DNA of 64,000 nucleotides from Alnus glutinosa (taxonomy: Eukaryota > Streptophyta > Magnoliopsida > Fagales > Betulaceae), in assembly GCF_958979055.1 (NCBI RefSeq), contig NC_084889.1:32677261-32741260 (forward strand), written 5' to 3'. This document shows, in pieces, positions 1 to 11,286 of this stretch (position 1 is the first letter of the stretch; every line of letters begins with the position of its first letter). A program made the translations under genes and the position numbers. The notes under the pieces were generated by a model, which had not been told where the DNA came from, did not search any database, and saw only the letters and a list, made by a program, of their open reading frames with translations.

Positions 1-172
1 TATGGAGTTCTTGTTGCAACTGTGGTTGAGTAACCAATTATTATGGATAAAATCCTTTGTGTTAATTTCATTTGCTAATAGGCGGAATGGTTGTTTTGTT
101 TTTGGAGAAATAGAAATTTGCTTCCAAAAAAAGCTGAAGTGGGACTGACTATTTATAATGCACAGATGAAGA

Positions 173-503
173 ACCAATTGAGCTGTTGGCAGAACCTTGT
201 GCAATCAACAGCTTCGACATTGACCGGGAAAACCCTTCGGTAAGTGGAAAATGAACTGATATGGGTTTGAACTTTGTGCAAGTGTAGAGGAGCAATGTTA
301 GTTAATATACTTCCACCCCCCATCTCAAAATAAAATAAAATAAAATATATATATATATATATCCTAGAGGGAGGAAAATAAAAGAGCGAGAGAGGAAAAA
401 TCCTCTACAAGCTTTAAATCTTCTGATGCTTCTATGATGTGCTATTCAGGACGTGATATGTAGTTTGGAGTGGGAATCTATATTCATCTTAACAAGGCCA
501 TAA
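173..503 (+). pseudogene. 3-prime exons or decayed remnant of an unrecognised gene
   Basis: Two exon-like blocks join in phase. The block at 173-240 follows an AG and ends at GTAAGT; it reads EEPIELLAEPCAINSFDID and a few more residues. The block from 450 follows CAG and continues DVICSLEWESIFILTRP to a TAA at 501-503. Reading in the same frame stays open for about 40 more codons past that stop (YPESDMKVAYLRFHSASLSE and onward, to a TGA near 626), so the TAA may be a nonsense mutation rather than the true end. Upstream, bases 1-31 read YGVLVATVV and would join in frame only if the donor were GTTG/GT, but the sequence is GTTGAGTAAC. The residues have a beta-propeller flavour, but I do not recognise the family. 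Either the true 3-prime end of a gene that begins outside the window or a pseudogene. Confidence 0.35.
336..361. repeat. (AT)n microsatellite
   Basis: A run of AAATA units passes into about ten AT dinucleotides in non-coding sequence. Confidence 0.8.
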
Positions 504-849
504 TATCCAGAATCGGACATGAAGGTTGCATATTTAAGATTCCACTCTGCCTCTCTTTCTGAGAGCTCAGCTCTTATTCAAGGAATGAAGCCTGCCCAGT
601 TATTACGCGCTGAATTAGTGGATTGATGCCTATAAAGGATGTAGGGAACACTGTCCTGTTTCTTCTTCTATGCATTAAGCATATGTGTGAGTGGATTGTA
701 ATGGTTTGTAGTTAACTACCTTTTCAGTATAAACAGTGTAGAGAGTTTTCTCGTCAGGCATTTGTGGAGGAACATTGGTAGGAGAAAAAGCAGGTTGACA
801 ATTTAAATCCATTTACTTGGGCAAGCTATTTTCATGATGCTGCCCTTAA

Positions 850-1083
850 ATGAGAGATGCTACATCAATTGTATGTCACTTTTCAACAGGTAATGAGGTA
901 GAGCTTGTGCTGCATCCGATCACATACCTTCCTGCAGCATGGGCTTGTATTGCCCAGCATCCTAGTCTCATCCTCCAAACCGTGTTGAGTAGCAAATGGA
1001 GGAGCTACGGCCCACTCGCTGGTTATGATGAACCGGCCGTAGCAGCGTATAAGGAAAAACCAAGACCCCCTTTCCTCCAGGTA
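850..1083 (+). pseudogene. Coding-like block of unknown origin
   Basis: An open stretch reads NEVELVLHPITYLPAAWACI onward to GPLAGYDEPAVAAYKEKPRP and meets GTAAATAA at 1081. Base composition is clearly more GC-rich than the flanks, which suggests former coding sequence. A region just upstream (about 729-840) is also coding-like in another frame (QYKQCREFSRQAFVEEHW) but is broken by TAG and TGA stops. No domain was recognised. It may belong with the remnant at 173-503 or be a separate decayed insertion. Confidence 0.25.
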
Positions 1084-1865
1084 AATAAAAGAAGGAAAGG
1101 TAAACTTTTTATCACTTCTCAAATGCCGAACCAGTTTTTAAAAAATAAAGCACAAAATATTTTTTAAAAGATAAAACAAGTTATAATTTTAAAAAATAAA
1201 ATAAAACTAGAGTTGTGTGGTGTCATCGTCTGGCCAACACGCCTAACCTAATATCTATCATTTACTGTTAGGACTAGAACTTTTAGTGTATCTAATCACA
1301 TTCACTTTCCATGTTGGCCTAACATAGTGCTTTCATTGTTGGTATTCTTTTCAATCTTTACCCATTTCATCGCTTCACTGAAAATTCCCTTTACTCGTAT
1401 GGTGGCGTCAAGATGATTGCCAATCAACTTTGACAATCTTGAGTAGATATCTTTTTAAATATATGTGAAAATCAAGTGCTATATCTCAAAGTCTTTTTTT
1501 TAAAAAAAAAAAAATTAAAAAAAAAATAAAAAATAAATATATATATATATATATATACATGATACAACTTGAGATTGATTGCATTTCAAAATGTCAAGTT
1601 GTCAACAATACATTAAATTTACAGTCAAATAACATATCTTCGCTTTGTAAGTTTTTTCTTTTTGGCCCAAACTTTCCCTTTAGTAGGATGTTGGCGAGTG
1701 CATTACAGACCATGAACTCGCATTGTCCTCACCCGTGAATTCCAAGAAAGATCGAGGCCCCCAAATCTATCCCCGCCTTTATCCACACGAACTCCACCAC
1801 AAGCAGCTTCTTTCTTTCTTCTTCTTCTTCTTCTTCTGCTCCTGAAAGCTTTTAACGGCAGAAGA
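1084..1865. other. Intergenic, promoter side of bL35c
   Basis: AT-rich sequence with an A-rich tract (about 1500-1540) and an (AT)n run at about 1538-1557. From about 1730 it becomes C-rich and CT-rich, with a TTC/TCT run at about 1808-1837. That is typical of a plant 5-prime untranslated region and leads directly into the bL35c start codon. No clear TATA box was found. Confidence 0.55.
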
Positions 1866-4629
1866 ATGGCTTGTGCAACCTTAACGGTGTCGTTTTGTCT
1901 CAAAATTTCTTCCCCATTGTGCTCTCCTCAGTCGACTCGGGCCTCCCACGGCCTCTCGGTCCAACTCGCTCCGTGCAACAAGTGGAGCTCGCTGAGACTC
2001 GGTTCCTCGCACAGCTTTTCTGGGTTCTTCGGCTCGGTTCTTTCTCAGAAGTTCCCCACAATCAGTCCCCTCCCTCTCAGGCCTCGTTCTCTCACTATCG
2101 TCTCCGCCAAAGGCTACAAAATGAAGACCCACAAGGTCCCTCTCTCTCTCTCTCTCTCTCTTCTCTCGGTTTTAGTTCCATCGTGTTTGGTTGCTGGGGA
2201 AGCTTGGGAGAGTAAAAGAAAGGAAATTTTTTGTAGTTGTTATGCTAAATTAAATAGCAATACACAAGACCCATGATTGAATTTGCACTTCCCAAATGAA
2301 ATTCAGTCCTGGGAGACTACAGCCTGTGCAATTCTGTGTTGTTTTGACTTCCTACAAATTACGAGCGTTCAATTGAGCTTTTTTATTTTTTATTCTTAGT
2401 TATTTGGTGAATTTTTTTGTTAATAGGCTTCAGCGAAGAGATTCAGGGTGACGGGCAGAGGGAAAATAGTTCGGAGGAGAGCTGGAAAGCAACATTTGTT
2501 GTACAAGAAGAACAACAAGAGGAAATTAAGACTCTCCAAAATGGTGCGCCCGGCCTTCTTCCTACATTATCTCTATACTTGCATATATAGAAAAAAAATA
2601 AAATAAAAAATACAAGTCTTAGATTAAATTCTTATGTAGGTTAATTTTGGATGGCTAAATTTGATGTTGGATTGAATTTTTACATGATTTTGTGCTTAAG
2701 GTCTATCCATTGGTCGATAGCATATACTGAAGTGTTCTGTTTTAGGCATTGATTTGATAAGTCTGCTAATATGCTTGAATTTTGCTATATAGGGAGACTG
2801 TGTTGGTTAAGAAATGAAATAAGTTCCACTTAGAGTAGAATATAGAAAAGGCACGTGATTTGGTTACAATCGTTGGATCATGTTTGTTCAAATGGAGAAC
2901 CGGGGTGAGGATTTGTAAGAGGCTGAAGAAGAAAGTATGAAAAATGACATAGTTGACGCAAGCTGAGTGAATATTCCTCTTTTTGAATCTTTAAGAGGGT
3001 TAAAAGATCTGAAGAAATGTGTTAAAATAAATAAGACAAAAGGGTTACCAATTTGTTCCTCATCTATAGATATTACAAGAGCAAATTACACAAGTATGCG
3101 AGGAAAAGTGATGGAAAGATTTTCTAGATTTGTGTGGAGAATCCAATTTGAAGAGGATGCTCTGATTGAGATACTTCCTTCTTTGTATTTTTGGTAGGGA
3201 AGATAAAGATGCTTTGGAAGCTCGTTAAAAATGCAATCTTGATATTCAATATCAAATCTTTAGGTTTTTGACAAAATTGAGCAAGTAGTGGTCCTCGAGA
3301 CTGAATATCTTTCTAGTCTTTTGTCTTCTTAATGAAACTATGTTGAAGAATAAGGAGGAAATAATCCACGATGTTTGCTTTATATAAAGGGCCTTGTATC
3401 TGTCCTTTTTCTTAATGAAACTATGTTGAAGAATAAGGAGGAAATAATCCACGATGTTGTTTTATATAAAGGGCCTCGTATCTGTCCATTTTCTTATATC
3501 TTCATTCATCATCTGTCAGCTCATTCCAAGATTCGTTGTATTGCTGACTTTACCAAAGATTAAGTTCTTGTTTGGACATCTAAGTTGGGAAAATCATCAC
3601 ATTTGCTTAACAGAATACGTCTAATTATTCCCTATGGCAGTATCATGTGGTTTTTGCACTTAAGAGATGAAGGATCACCTCGTAGTTTATTGTCTTCTTG
3701 TGTTTTTTATCTGTTCTGTTTGCTGTCTCTTGTGTGGAGTTTCTTTGATGGTATGGACTTTGTTCGGTAACCTCTTCAGAAGTTGGCATGTTAAGGTCTT
3801 CAGTCCTGAAGCTTTAATAGAGAGAGAAATGTTAAGGTTTGTAAATGAGTAGAGTGAAGAATTTTATCTCGTAGAGCAAAGGAAAAAATCTTGTCATATT
3901 GAGTGCATTTCTACCTTGGTTCTTGTCATGTTATCCTTTCCTTTCCTTTTTTCCCCCCATTGTTCAAGAGAGTATAAAAAGGTAGGGGCCATTGTCTGTT
4001 GCAATGGAAAAGTCTTGGGTGCCAAGTGCAAGTGAATGGGTTGGAGTCTTGAAAGTCAGCACTTTATGTTTAAAAAAATAATTGCTGAATGTTAAGATTT
4101 TATCAAGCTGCCCCTCCAATGATCTTACTTATGGGGGACCAACACTAGAGTGAAATCCTGAAGCTTTTAGATGAAAATCTCAGATTAAAATATGTGGGCA
4201 AGAGCCGCTAGGACATGTTCCTTGTGTTTAACATTCCATTTCCACTCAGAGTTTGTTTAGGACATGGATACTCCCTGCAAAGGTTTAGTACTAGAGTAAA
4301 ATTCCTTTTGAAAGAGAACTTACATAAATGCCTTAATCTACCAAGAATGGATCTTGATACTTTGTTTAGCTTGGAATAAAATGGGTGTGTTTTGAATGAC
4401 TTGAAATACTATTAAGACTTACTAGTAATTAGGTGCTGTTTCTTTTGCATGTAAATAGTTTTTTTTTTTTTCCTCTCAGATTTAGCATCACTGTCTGAAT
4501 TCCAGTTTGAAAATTGCTTTCTTTACGCTTCTGATTTATTGTCATGCACAGCACCCAGTCAACCGGAGTGACTATGACAATGTGATTGGTGCCTTGCCGT
4601 ATCTGAAAGTAAATAGAAATGCAAAGTAG
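1866..4629 (+). CDS. RPL35: Plastid 50S ribosomal protein bL35c
   Basis: Structural protein of the large subunit of the chloroplast ribosome. Three exons: 1866-2135, 2427-2543 and 4552-4629, giving 154 residues; all junctions are GT-AG and phase 0. Residues 1-80 are rich in Ser, Leu and Pro with few acidic residues, as expected for a chloroplast transit peptide. The mature part contains the bL35 core: KMKTHK at the end of exon 1, then [20 protein letters not shown] and [18 protein letters not shown] in exon 2, and [20 protein letters not shown] in exon 3. The length fits plant homologues (about 145 aa). The ATG at 1866 opens the transit peptide. The intron 1 donor is AAG/GTCCCTC, immediately followed by a (TC)n tract, which is unusual. 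Intron 2 is about 2 kb and holds a tandem repeat and a possible LINE remnant. A conserved neighbour of ASG1 downstream. Confidence 0.96.
2138..2161 (+). repeat. (TC)n tract at the intron 1 donor of bL35c
   Basis: The TC repeat starts a few bases after the GT of the first intron. Length variation here would lie directly in the donor region. Confidence 0.7.
3328..3493. repeat. Tandem duplication, about 83-bp unit
   Basis: The segment starting AATGAAACTATGTTGAAGAA (3331) recurs from 3414 with a few substitutions and a small indel, including the shared GGAGGAAATAATCCACGATG and TATATAAAGGGCCT parts. It lies in intron 2 of bL35c. No coding role is apparent. Confidence 0.85.
3560..3775 (+). mobile_element. 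Possible decayed LINE zinc-finger (zf-RVT) fragment
   Basis: One frame reads [20 protein letters not shown], then [17 protein letters not shown] and [11 protein letters not shown]. This follows the spacing of the zinc-binding domain at the C-terminus of plant L1-type reverse transcriptases (an F-V-W-T start, then C-x2-C, H-L-x3-C, W), but several ligands are missing. The frame is broken upstream. It is a weak resemblance inside intron 2 of bL35c. Confidence 0.35.
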
Positions 4630-5589
4630 ACATGATGTTTCCATTTTATGAGGGAGGCTTATCTGGTCTGTAACATGCTGATTACTCACATTTATGTAGA
4701 AGACAAGTGCTTTGATTTTATCCTCACCGCTTGCAGTAGTTATTGCTTGAATTTGCTAGAGAATGGTGGTTCTTTTTAGTTGGATTCAAATGCTGGTTGG
4801 CAAATGTAGCCGAAAAAATAGCTTTGTATACATTTAGCCAAGTTACTTTGATCCTGTATCATTTTTTGGAAGCAAAAAACATAAATGTTTTACTGCAATC
4901 ATGTATTCTACACATGATGGGATAATGTTCTCACATGCCTGAAAGGAGCCCATAGTTGTTGTCATACAATAAGCATTTCGGTAAATCTAAGGGTCTGTTT
5001 TTTGCTAAGGTCTTAAAAACGCATCTTCATACCTGCAATTTGAAAATATACAGATTTTTATTTTTTATTTTTTTTGTGAATTTGTTTAAAAACACTTGAT
5101 ATGCAAAATATGTAAATAGCCAGATGTGCAAATAGATGCTGCAGCAACTGGGCATCGTATGTGCAAATAGATCTATTATGGTATTGCACAAAGTAGGCCT
5201 AGTAATTAGTAAAGCGACTTTCTGTGATACAGGGGACAGAGACATGACCAATTTATAGAGTGTTAAAACTTCAATGAAGATTACATAAACTTTCCTCAAT
5301 CTGCATAATAGATTACTATCTATATTGTTTCTGAAATTGCTCAGAATTAAACTTTTTTTCTCATACAATCAATGTTCTCTAGTTTTTTTTTTTTTTTTCA
5401 TATTTAATTAATATTCGGATGCAAAATATTTTTTAACTCAATTGGTAAAGTTTTTCGACATCACATCGTAACCTAAAATTGAATCTCAAAATCATCTGGA
5501 CTGAGGTTTATGAATTAACTTTTGTGTGTAACCAGTTAAAAAAAAAGGAGGTTTAAATAGTCCTCCTTGCTGTGACAACTAAGACAGTT
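4630..5589. other. Intergenic spacer downstream of bL35c
   Basis: AT-rich non-coding sequence, probably including the bL35c 3-prime untranslated region in its first few hundred bases. Homopolymer runs occur near 5381-5398. No gene-like sequence was found on either strand. Confidence 0.5.
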
Positions 5590-5870
5590 TTGGTCTATTT
5601 GGGTATGCATTTCAATTCATTAACAAAAAAAAAAAAAATGCAATACGAAAATATGATTTTTAAAAACATAGTTAAGCGTTTGGCCTTTAAAATCGCTATT
5701 TAGCTTTAAAAATTATGCATTTTCAAAGAAACACCCCTTACCTGCGATTTGAAAACGCTTTTTCAAATAGCAATTTTTTTAAAGAAGTAATTCTAAACAA
5801 TTTATTTTCTACAATTTTGTTTAAAATCGCATTTAGTTTTCTACAAAATTGTAATGCTAAACGCACTGTT
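5590..5870. mobile_element. MITE, GTCCGTTT family, copy 1 (diverged)
   Basis: Shares internal phrases with the elements at 10208-10485 and about 22320-22535: a GTTAAGCGTTTGG block, TTACCTGCGATTTGAAAA, and a terminus related to TAAACG. The ends are eroded. Non-coding, about 280 bp, AT-rich. Confidence 0.55.
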
Positions 5871-6090
5871 TACTTTTTTTAGTAGTCATTCTCTTGGTTG
5901 GTGAGCGAAGAAGCTTTTGGACCGAATACTTTATTTTATTTGGCTTATTTTTATTTTCTATTGTTTTTATTTAACATTGTATCAACTATATTAGGGTGCT
6001 TGTTAGGTCTGCCACCCCTTGTGTATCTTGCTTCTGTTAGTGTTACCAATAAAAAAAAAAAAAAACACAAGTGAGCCAATTAAGTTGTTT

Positions 6091-6660
6091 TTTTTTTTTT
6101 TTTTTTTTTTTTCATAAGATGCAAAGATACAACAACAAAACAGAGGTGTCATAGGCGGATGCTTTCCCCGTTCAAGGAGTAGATCTAATAAGAGAAAATA
6201 TAAGTGGTAATGCTACTAAAGAATCTAGTCAAAGCGATCTATCTGACTAAATTATGAGCGCGAAAGTTAGTGCTCTTATGAATTTTGGATGCTGTCCGGC
6301 TCTTGAAATAAAGTTAACACTCAAATGATATTTGAGACTAATGATGTGATCTCCCAATCAAAAAAATGTCAAAGAAATCTGCTGAAAAGGGCAATGAATC
6401 ATCTATCAAGATGACTCTGTCAATTTTAAGGTCACGAGCTATATGCAGAAGCTACAAAGGCAAAGGGGGGCCAACTCTAGTGCTAGCAAAAATGATGGAA
6501 CCTTCAAAATTCGAACATACAGCTGCATAAATAGAGAAATGATCCCTAATTGCAACATCAAAATCCAGTTTGGTGATTCCAAAACGAGGGGGGGACTATT
6601 GAGGGGGCTAAAAGGGTACGTGAAGGGTGAAATTCCAGGCCTTTTGGGTGTTCATGACTA
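6091..6660 (-). mobile_element. 5-prime-truncated LINE remnant with RNase H domain
   Basis: A long T run at about 6089-6111 is the poly(A) tail of an element on the minus strand. From about 6600 downward the minus strand reads KLDFDVAIRDHFSIYAAVCS, then FEGSIIFASTRVGPPLPL and LARDLKIDRVILIDDSLP type sequence. This matches the RNase H-like domain (RVT_3) at the C-terminus of many plant L1 elements (K-L/I-N-F-D at the start, the D-S near the end). Stops interrupt it. The 5-prime boundary is uncertain and I did not find a clear target-site duplication. Confidence 0.6.
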
Positions 6661-7163
6661 GTGAAAATGACTGTCCTAATTACTCTTTGGAGGGCACCTT
6701 TATTCCTAATGTGCCAAATGATATAAAGAGCATTGAAATTTTGGGGGCAAAGAGTTATTAGGAGTCGTGGAGAGAGTCAACGGTAATTTGAAGAAAGGAG
6801 GAATTGCAGATGATATTTTTTATGTTCCCATTTCCCAAAAATTAAGTGAGCTATGAGTTGGCATAAATATCTTTTTCTATTCCAACCTCTCCGGATTGAA
6901 GGTCAAGAAAAAAGGAAAAGAAAAGATTATATTATTGATAACTGTGGTCGGCCTGAATGGCAGCCACCCATTTCTTTTTTACAATTTTTTTTTTAAAATT
7001 TTTTTTAATATATTTATATTTTTTTTTATTAAGAATGACACGTATCTCGATTTTATTGACGCTATCGTGACGTCTAATGAAATTTGACTTCAGAAAACTA
7101 TTTGTAAAAAATTAGGCCAACTACATGGATATTTTAATTCATTCTGATATTATAGGGAGCAAT

Positions 7164-7170
<7 letters not shown>

Positions 7171-7205
<35 letters not shown>

Positions 7206-7540
7206 CTTTTTTTTTAACAAGGAAATAACATTCATTATAACATGAGGCCCAAACGGCCAAAAATTGTAATTAAGGGTACAAAGACTTATAAAAATAAAGT
7301 ACTAAACTAATTCTTGACTTGGAAGGCAACTGCCTTAACAGAAGGACACCGAAAAACATATCTCTTTTACAATAAGTTCTACTAAGAGAGCAAGATCTAA
7401 TCTAAAAACTACATATAAAGTCTATCATGGTAGGTTGCAAGATTAAATAACATAACACAATCTAAAGAAGCCAAAAACATAAATTAAATAACATTGGCCG
7501 ACATAGAGGTCGCAGGTAGATCTGTATAAGGCTTCTTTTA
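7171..7540 (-). mobile_element. Probable retroelement 3-prime end with long poly(A)
   Basis: A T run of 34, one C, then nine more T (7172-7215) precedes a non-coding stretch starting AACAAGGAAATAACATTCAT. This looks like the 3-prime tail and untranslated region of a non-LTR element on the minus strand. A short minus-strand open frame at 7705-7926 may be part of the same insertion but shows no domain. The outer boundary is not determined. Confidence 0.4.
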
Positions 7541-8459
7541 AAAAAAAAAAAACTTTCTTTGGAATTAGCTTATCTGCGTACTAGAATAAAATCTTACCAA
7601 AACCTACTCAAGAATAAGCCTATTCACCTGCTGGAATAGAACTAACCCAATTTGTGTACCAAAACATCAGTCTTCTTCTTCATCAAAATGTTGCCAATCA
7701 TTGCTCATAACTTTGAACATTCCAATCGCAGAGCGAAACCCACAAACTCCAAACTTTCAAAAGGATTAGAGGAAAACACCTTTACCTCTTGGTTTTGCAG
7801 ATAGCCACTGAGTAAGAAGAAATCCAATAGCCCACGGCTCACTGTCGGGCCGAAAACAAAACCATAAACAGAAAGCAAGTAAACAAGACGAAAAAAAGTA
7901 AGAGTTGAGGGTCGGGGGTCAACCAAGATCTGAAAAGGAACCGGCGGCTAAGGTTTTTTGTAAAAAGGTTCTTGAATTGTTTTTAAAATGTTCTGTACTG
8001 GCAGCATTTCCACCTATCCCCCACCTCTCCCTTGGATTCGAATAACCTTTCCATTAGTTTGGATTATCTCTATTTATTCTATGTTTTAGATAATGATTTA
8101 TTTCTGTTTAGTTTGTAATCTCGTTTCCAAGTAATTATAAAAAAAGAAATAAAAAAATGTCCTGCACCTAAGATCTTGGATTTGTCATTTAAGCCGACGA
8201 CAAAGATCAGTGATACAGCTTTTCCAAACGGAAATTCCTTTCACATGTCAATGTCCATTGAGGTCCAATAGTAAGGAAACTGGTGTGTGTGTAGACTTGT
8301 AATAAAATAATAATAATAAGAAGAAGAAAGTTACCTTAAAACAGAGATGGATGCAAAGATGTTTGTCTGCATGAAAAAGGCAACAGGAAAAAGGGGAAAG
8401 ACGATTGTTTTTAGCTCTTGATTGACGGCCAAGTTCCGCGTAGCGGTTGAGGCATCATA

Positions 8460-8642
8460 TCATTTGAAATGATCAATTCGTCCAAGTCTTCTTTGGCGGC
8501 AGGATTTCATGAGTTTTTTACACTCTTCGGCTTTGCACAGCAAAGCTCCAACGTCTGTTTCCCACCGAGTGAGGTAACGCAGTTTGTCGTTATCCGACGA
8601 GAAGTGAGAGCCATGAGCCATCATCATTGCTTCCACACACAC
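8460..8642 (-). CDS. Unrecognised 60-residue ORF
   Basis: The minus strand encodes MCVEAMMMAHGSHFSSDNDK followed by LRYLTRWETDVGALLCKAEE and CKKLMKSCRQRRLGRIDHFK. Base composition is higher in GC than the flanks, and a TATATTTA-like box lies about 60 bases upstream of the ATG on the minus strand (near 8703). The C-terminal half is basic with CKAEECKKLMKSC spacing. I do not recognise a family. It may be a small gene, one exon of a larger gene, or a fragment left by a retrocopy. An alternative start is the Met just before AHGSH. Confidence 0.3.
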   Translation of the reverse strand: MCVEAMMMAHGSHFSSDNDKLRYLTRWETDVGALLCKAEECKKLMKSCRQRRLGRIDHFK

Positions 8643-8902
8643 CCCTCAGGCTCAGAAGAGGAACACATCACTTCTATCTGCTTATGATCAAAAGGGTGTA
8701 AATATAGCATGTGGGCATGCTCTCTCTAGTGGGTTTCATAACGACAATATCTGCAGGTGGGGGGGTCTATGCAATTGTCCTGTTTTTTCTCTTGCAATCG
8801 GATAAGTGATTGTGAAAGATTTCCATTGAAGCCTATTTGTTCGAACAATAACTTATTTATAGTTGTCAATTTTTGACACGATTTGCTTGGAGGTTTGACC
8901 CG

Positions 8903-9283
8903 TAAGATCCTCTATAATTTTATTAGTTTCTTTTGGTCGTTTCTAGGCATCGAAAGACACTTAAAATGTCACATAATTTAGAAGGTGGCATGTTACAATT
9001 GTGAATTGAATATATTCTCATCAGGTTCTTGCTCTCTATGTTGTAAAAAGAGTTTTCAGCAAAAAATTATCTTTTAATTTTATGAAGAAGAAACGTCTCT
9101 GAAAAAGTGAAAATGAAACCTTTTTGGAGGAAAATTCTTCATGGCTGTCTTAATAACATACCGCATTTTTAATATGTAGCATTTTCCCAAGCGTTTAGAT
9201 GCCTAAAAATGACCTAAATTACGTAATTTGAAAATCTACAATTTTTTTTTTTTGTTTGAAATTTTTAAGGACTCTGATTCATT
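8903..9283 (+). mobile_element. MITE, GGATCCTTTACAAT family, copy 1
   Basis: The left end (AAGATCCTCTATAATTTT) and right end (AATTTTTAAGGACTC) are inverted relatives. The interior shares GAATTGAATATATT, TTTTCAGCAAAAAATT and GAAGAAGAAACG with the reverse complement of the element at 62896-63288, and with 34684-35066 in the same orientation. Non-coding, about 380 bp. Confidence 0.65.
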
Positions 9284-10207
9284 AATTAAATGGGTTGGAT
9301 TAAAATTGATTTATATAGCCTTATACTCTTATATCCATGTCTCGAAACGATTTCAACCCGACACGCAACATTAGGATTATCAATTCTTTTTTTAACGGCT
9401 TGCGAACGCAACACGAAATTAACGATTTATGATTAGAGAGTCTCACCTATTAATTATATCTATAACTCGACACAATTTAATCCGATGCGCAAACCCAAAT
9501 TGTCACCCATAAACTTACCTGCGAAGTATTTGGACTTCAAACATGTGGGTCCATGGAACTCCTCTCACAATGAATCCTGATCCTTCCTAATAATGGTGGA
9601 AACGACAACTCACCAAGAATCTATGTATGAGGGGTATGATCCATTGAGGGAGTGAATGGTGAGTCAGAAAGGTGGTTGATTCCCATTTCTTCCAATTCTA
9701 TCTATTGAGTTTCCTAGGCAGATTTTTTTGTATCAATATCTATCTCTGCAACACAAAAGGAAAGAGCTATTGCTTCTTCTTCTTCTTCTTCTTCTTTTGC
9801 TTTTGTTGTCCTTCACTCATTTCTTTTTCTCCAAATCCTTGCTCTCTTTTTTCTTTTGTTTCGAAGGGAATAAGGAAAAATAAAGATGCTATAGAATTTT
9901 AACTTTCAACTAAAAGGGACTGCAAAAAGAAGACTTCACTTTATATAACAGTGACAAGTTATTATTGTGTTCATTTTTAATAGGAAGAAAAGAAGATTCT
10001 ACCCTTAAAATAAAATATAAGAGACAATAATAAAATGTAGTAAATAATTAATAAAATGTTAAACCTTGTGGAATGTTATAAACAACAAGAAGATTAGGCC
10101 AAATCATGTATTAATAAATCTCTTGTCAATTATTCCTTAACCATTTTGGATCCTACCTCCTTGCCAAATTGGTTAAATGTTAAATTACTCCTTATAGTTT
10201 GACCTTA
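9284..10207. other. Intergenic spacer
   Basis: AT-rich sequence with a TTC trinucleotide run at about 9775-9796. No supportable gene or structured element was seen. Confidence 0.5.
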
Positions 10208-10485
10208 GAGTCCGTTTAAGTTTATGATTTTTTTTTTAAAAAAATGCGATATAAAAATAGCAATTTTAACATGTTCGATTTGAAAAAGTGACTTTTAAAA
10301 ACGCAGTTAAGCGTTTGGTAAAATTACAGTTTAGCCTTTAAAATTATAAATTAACCTTTAAAAAAAGCATCATATTACCTGCGATTTGAAAATTAAAAGC
10401 GTAATTTTCAAACGATTTATTTTTTGCTATTTAGTTTAAAATCGAACTTTTTGTTTACAAAATTTCAATTTCAAACGTACCCTTA
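10208..10485. mobile_element. MITE, GTCCGTTT family, copy 2
   Basis: Starts GAGTCCGTTTAAGTTT and ends with AATTTCAAACGTACCCTTA, the reverse complement of which (TAAGGGTACGTTTGAAATT) mirrors the left end. The interior shares GTTAAGCGTTTGG and TTACCTGCGATTTGAAAA with copy 1. About 278 bp, non-coding. Confidence 0.7.
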
Positions 10486-10820
10486 ATGTCACCTTATAAC
10501 AAATAAATCCTTATGGTTTCATAATGAATTTATAAATTCTTATGATATGTATTTATTTATTTTTTGAAAGAATCTTTATGAAATTATAAATTTGCATTAA
10601 AATAACAATTTTTTTTTTTTTTTTTTAAAAAAAAGGCCATAATTTGGGGTGGGGTGGCCAACCACCCAGGAGTTATTTTATGTAGTGCTCCAACTTATTT
10701 GGTGAAGCCTACTTTGTGCAAAGGTAAATAATATAAAGAGAAATAAAAGTTATACGTTTAATTAGGATTATGTTTTACACAGCAATGCAAAAATTAAAGT
10801 GTGATAATATATATATATTA

Positions 10821-10911
10821 TATTGATTAATGTATTTTAAATATTTTTATGTAAATTTTAAATAAGTTTCTTTTACATAAAAATATTTAAAATATGTTAC
10901 ATTAGTCAATA
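10821..10911. repeat. Long AT-rich inverted repeat (hairpin)
   Basis: The arm at 10821-10855 (TATTGATTAATGTATTTTAA onward) pairs with 10872-10911 (ending GTTACATTAGTCAATA) with one five-base gap and one mismatch, separated by a 16-base loop. It may be the core of a small MITE upstream of ASG1. Confidence 0.75.
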
Positions 10912-11073
10912 TAAAATGAAGGATTAAAAAAAAAAAAAAAAAGGCCAATAGGAGAAAAAGCCCACAGTAACAACGTACACTAGCCCTCGCCTTAGATATC
11001 TCTACCACCCAATTCAACGGTCCACGCGCCGACTAGAGAGACCACGAGTGACAAGCTACCGCAGGATCTTCTG

Positions 11074-11082
11074 CCACGTGTC
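11074..11082 (+). promoter_or_regulatory. G-box / ABRE-type element upstream of ASG1
   Basis: CCACGTGTC contains the palindromic CACGTG core in an ABRE-like context, about 390 bases upstream of the ASG1 start codon. Such boxes are bound by bZIP and bHLH factors in plants. ASG1 is reported as ABA and osmotic-stress responsive, so the site is a reasonable candidate, but binding is inferred. Confidence 0.5.
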
Positions 11083-11286
11083 AGACCGGATCAACAGCCG
11101 CCGTCATTTCTAGACAAGCCTGGCCCACATATATATCCATTAAATTCATACGTGTCTGCCAGCGCATGCTCACAGAATCCCGACTACAATGACGAAACTA
11201 GCCCATTCTCAATGCCTATATAACGGTCACAATCATCTAACAAACAAAGGTTATTTCGGTCATTAAGTCCCGCGCTTTCAAAACGA

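Noticed and set aside
5027..5368. 113-residue minus-strand open frame
   Set aside because: AT-rich sequence, Leu/Ile/Tyr/Lys bias, no motif and no leader signal.
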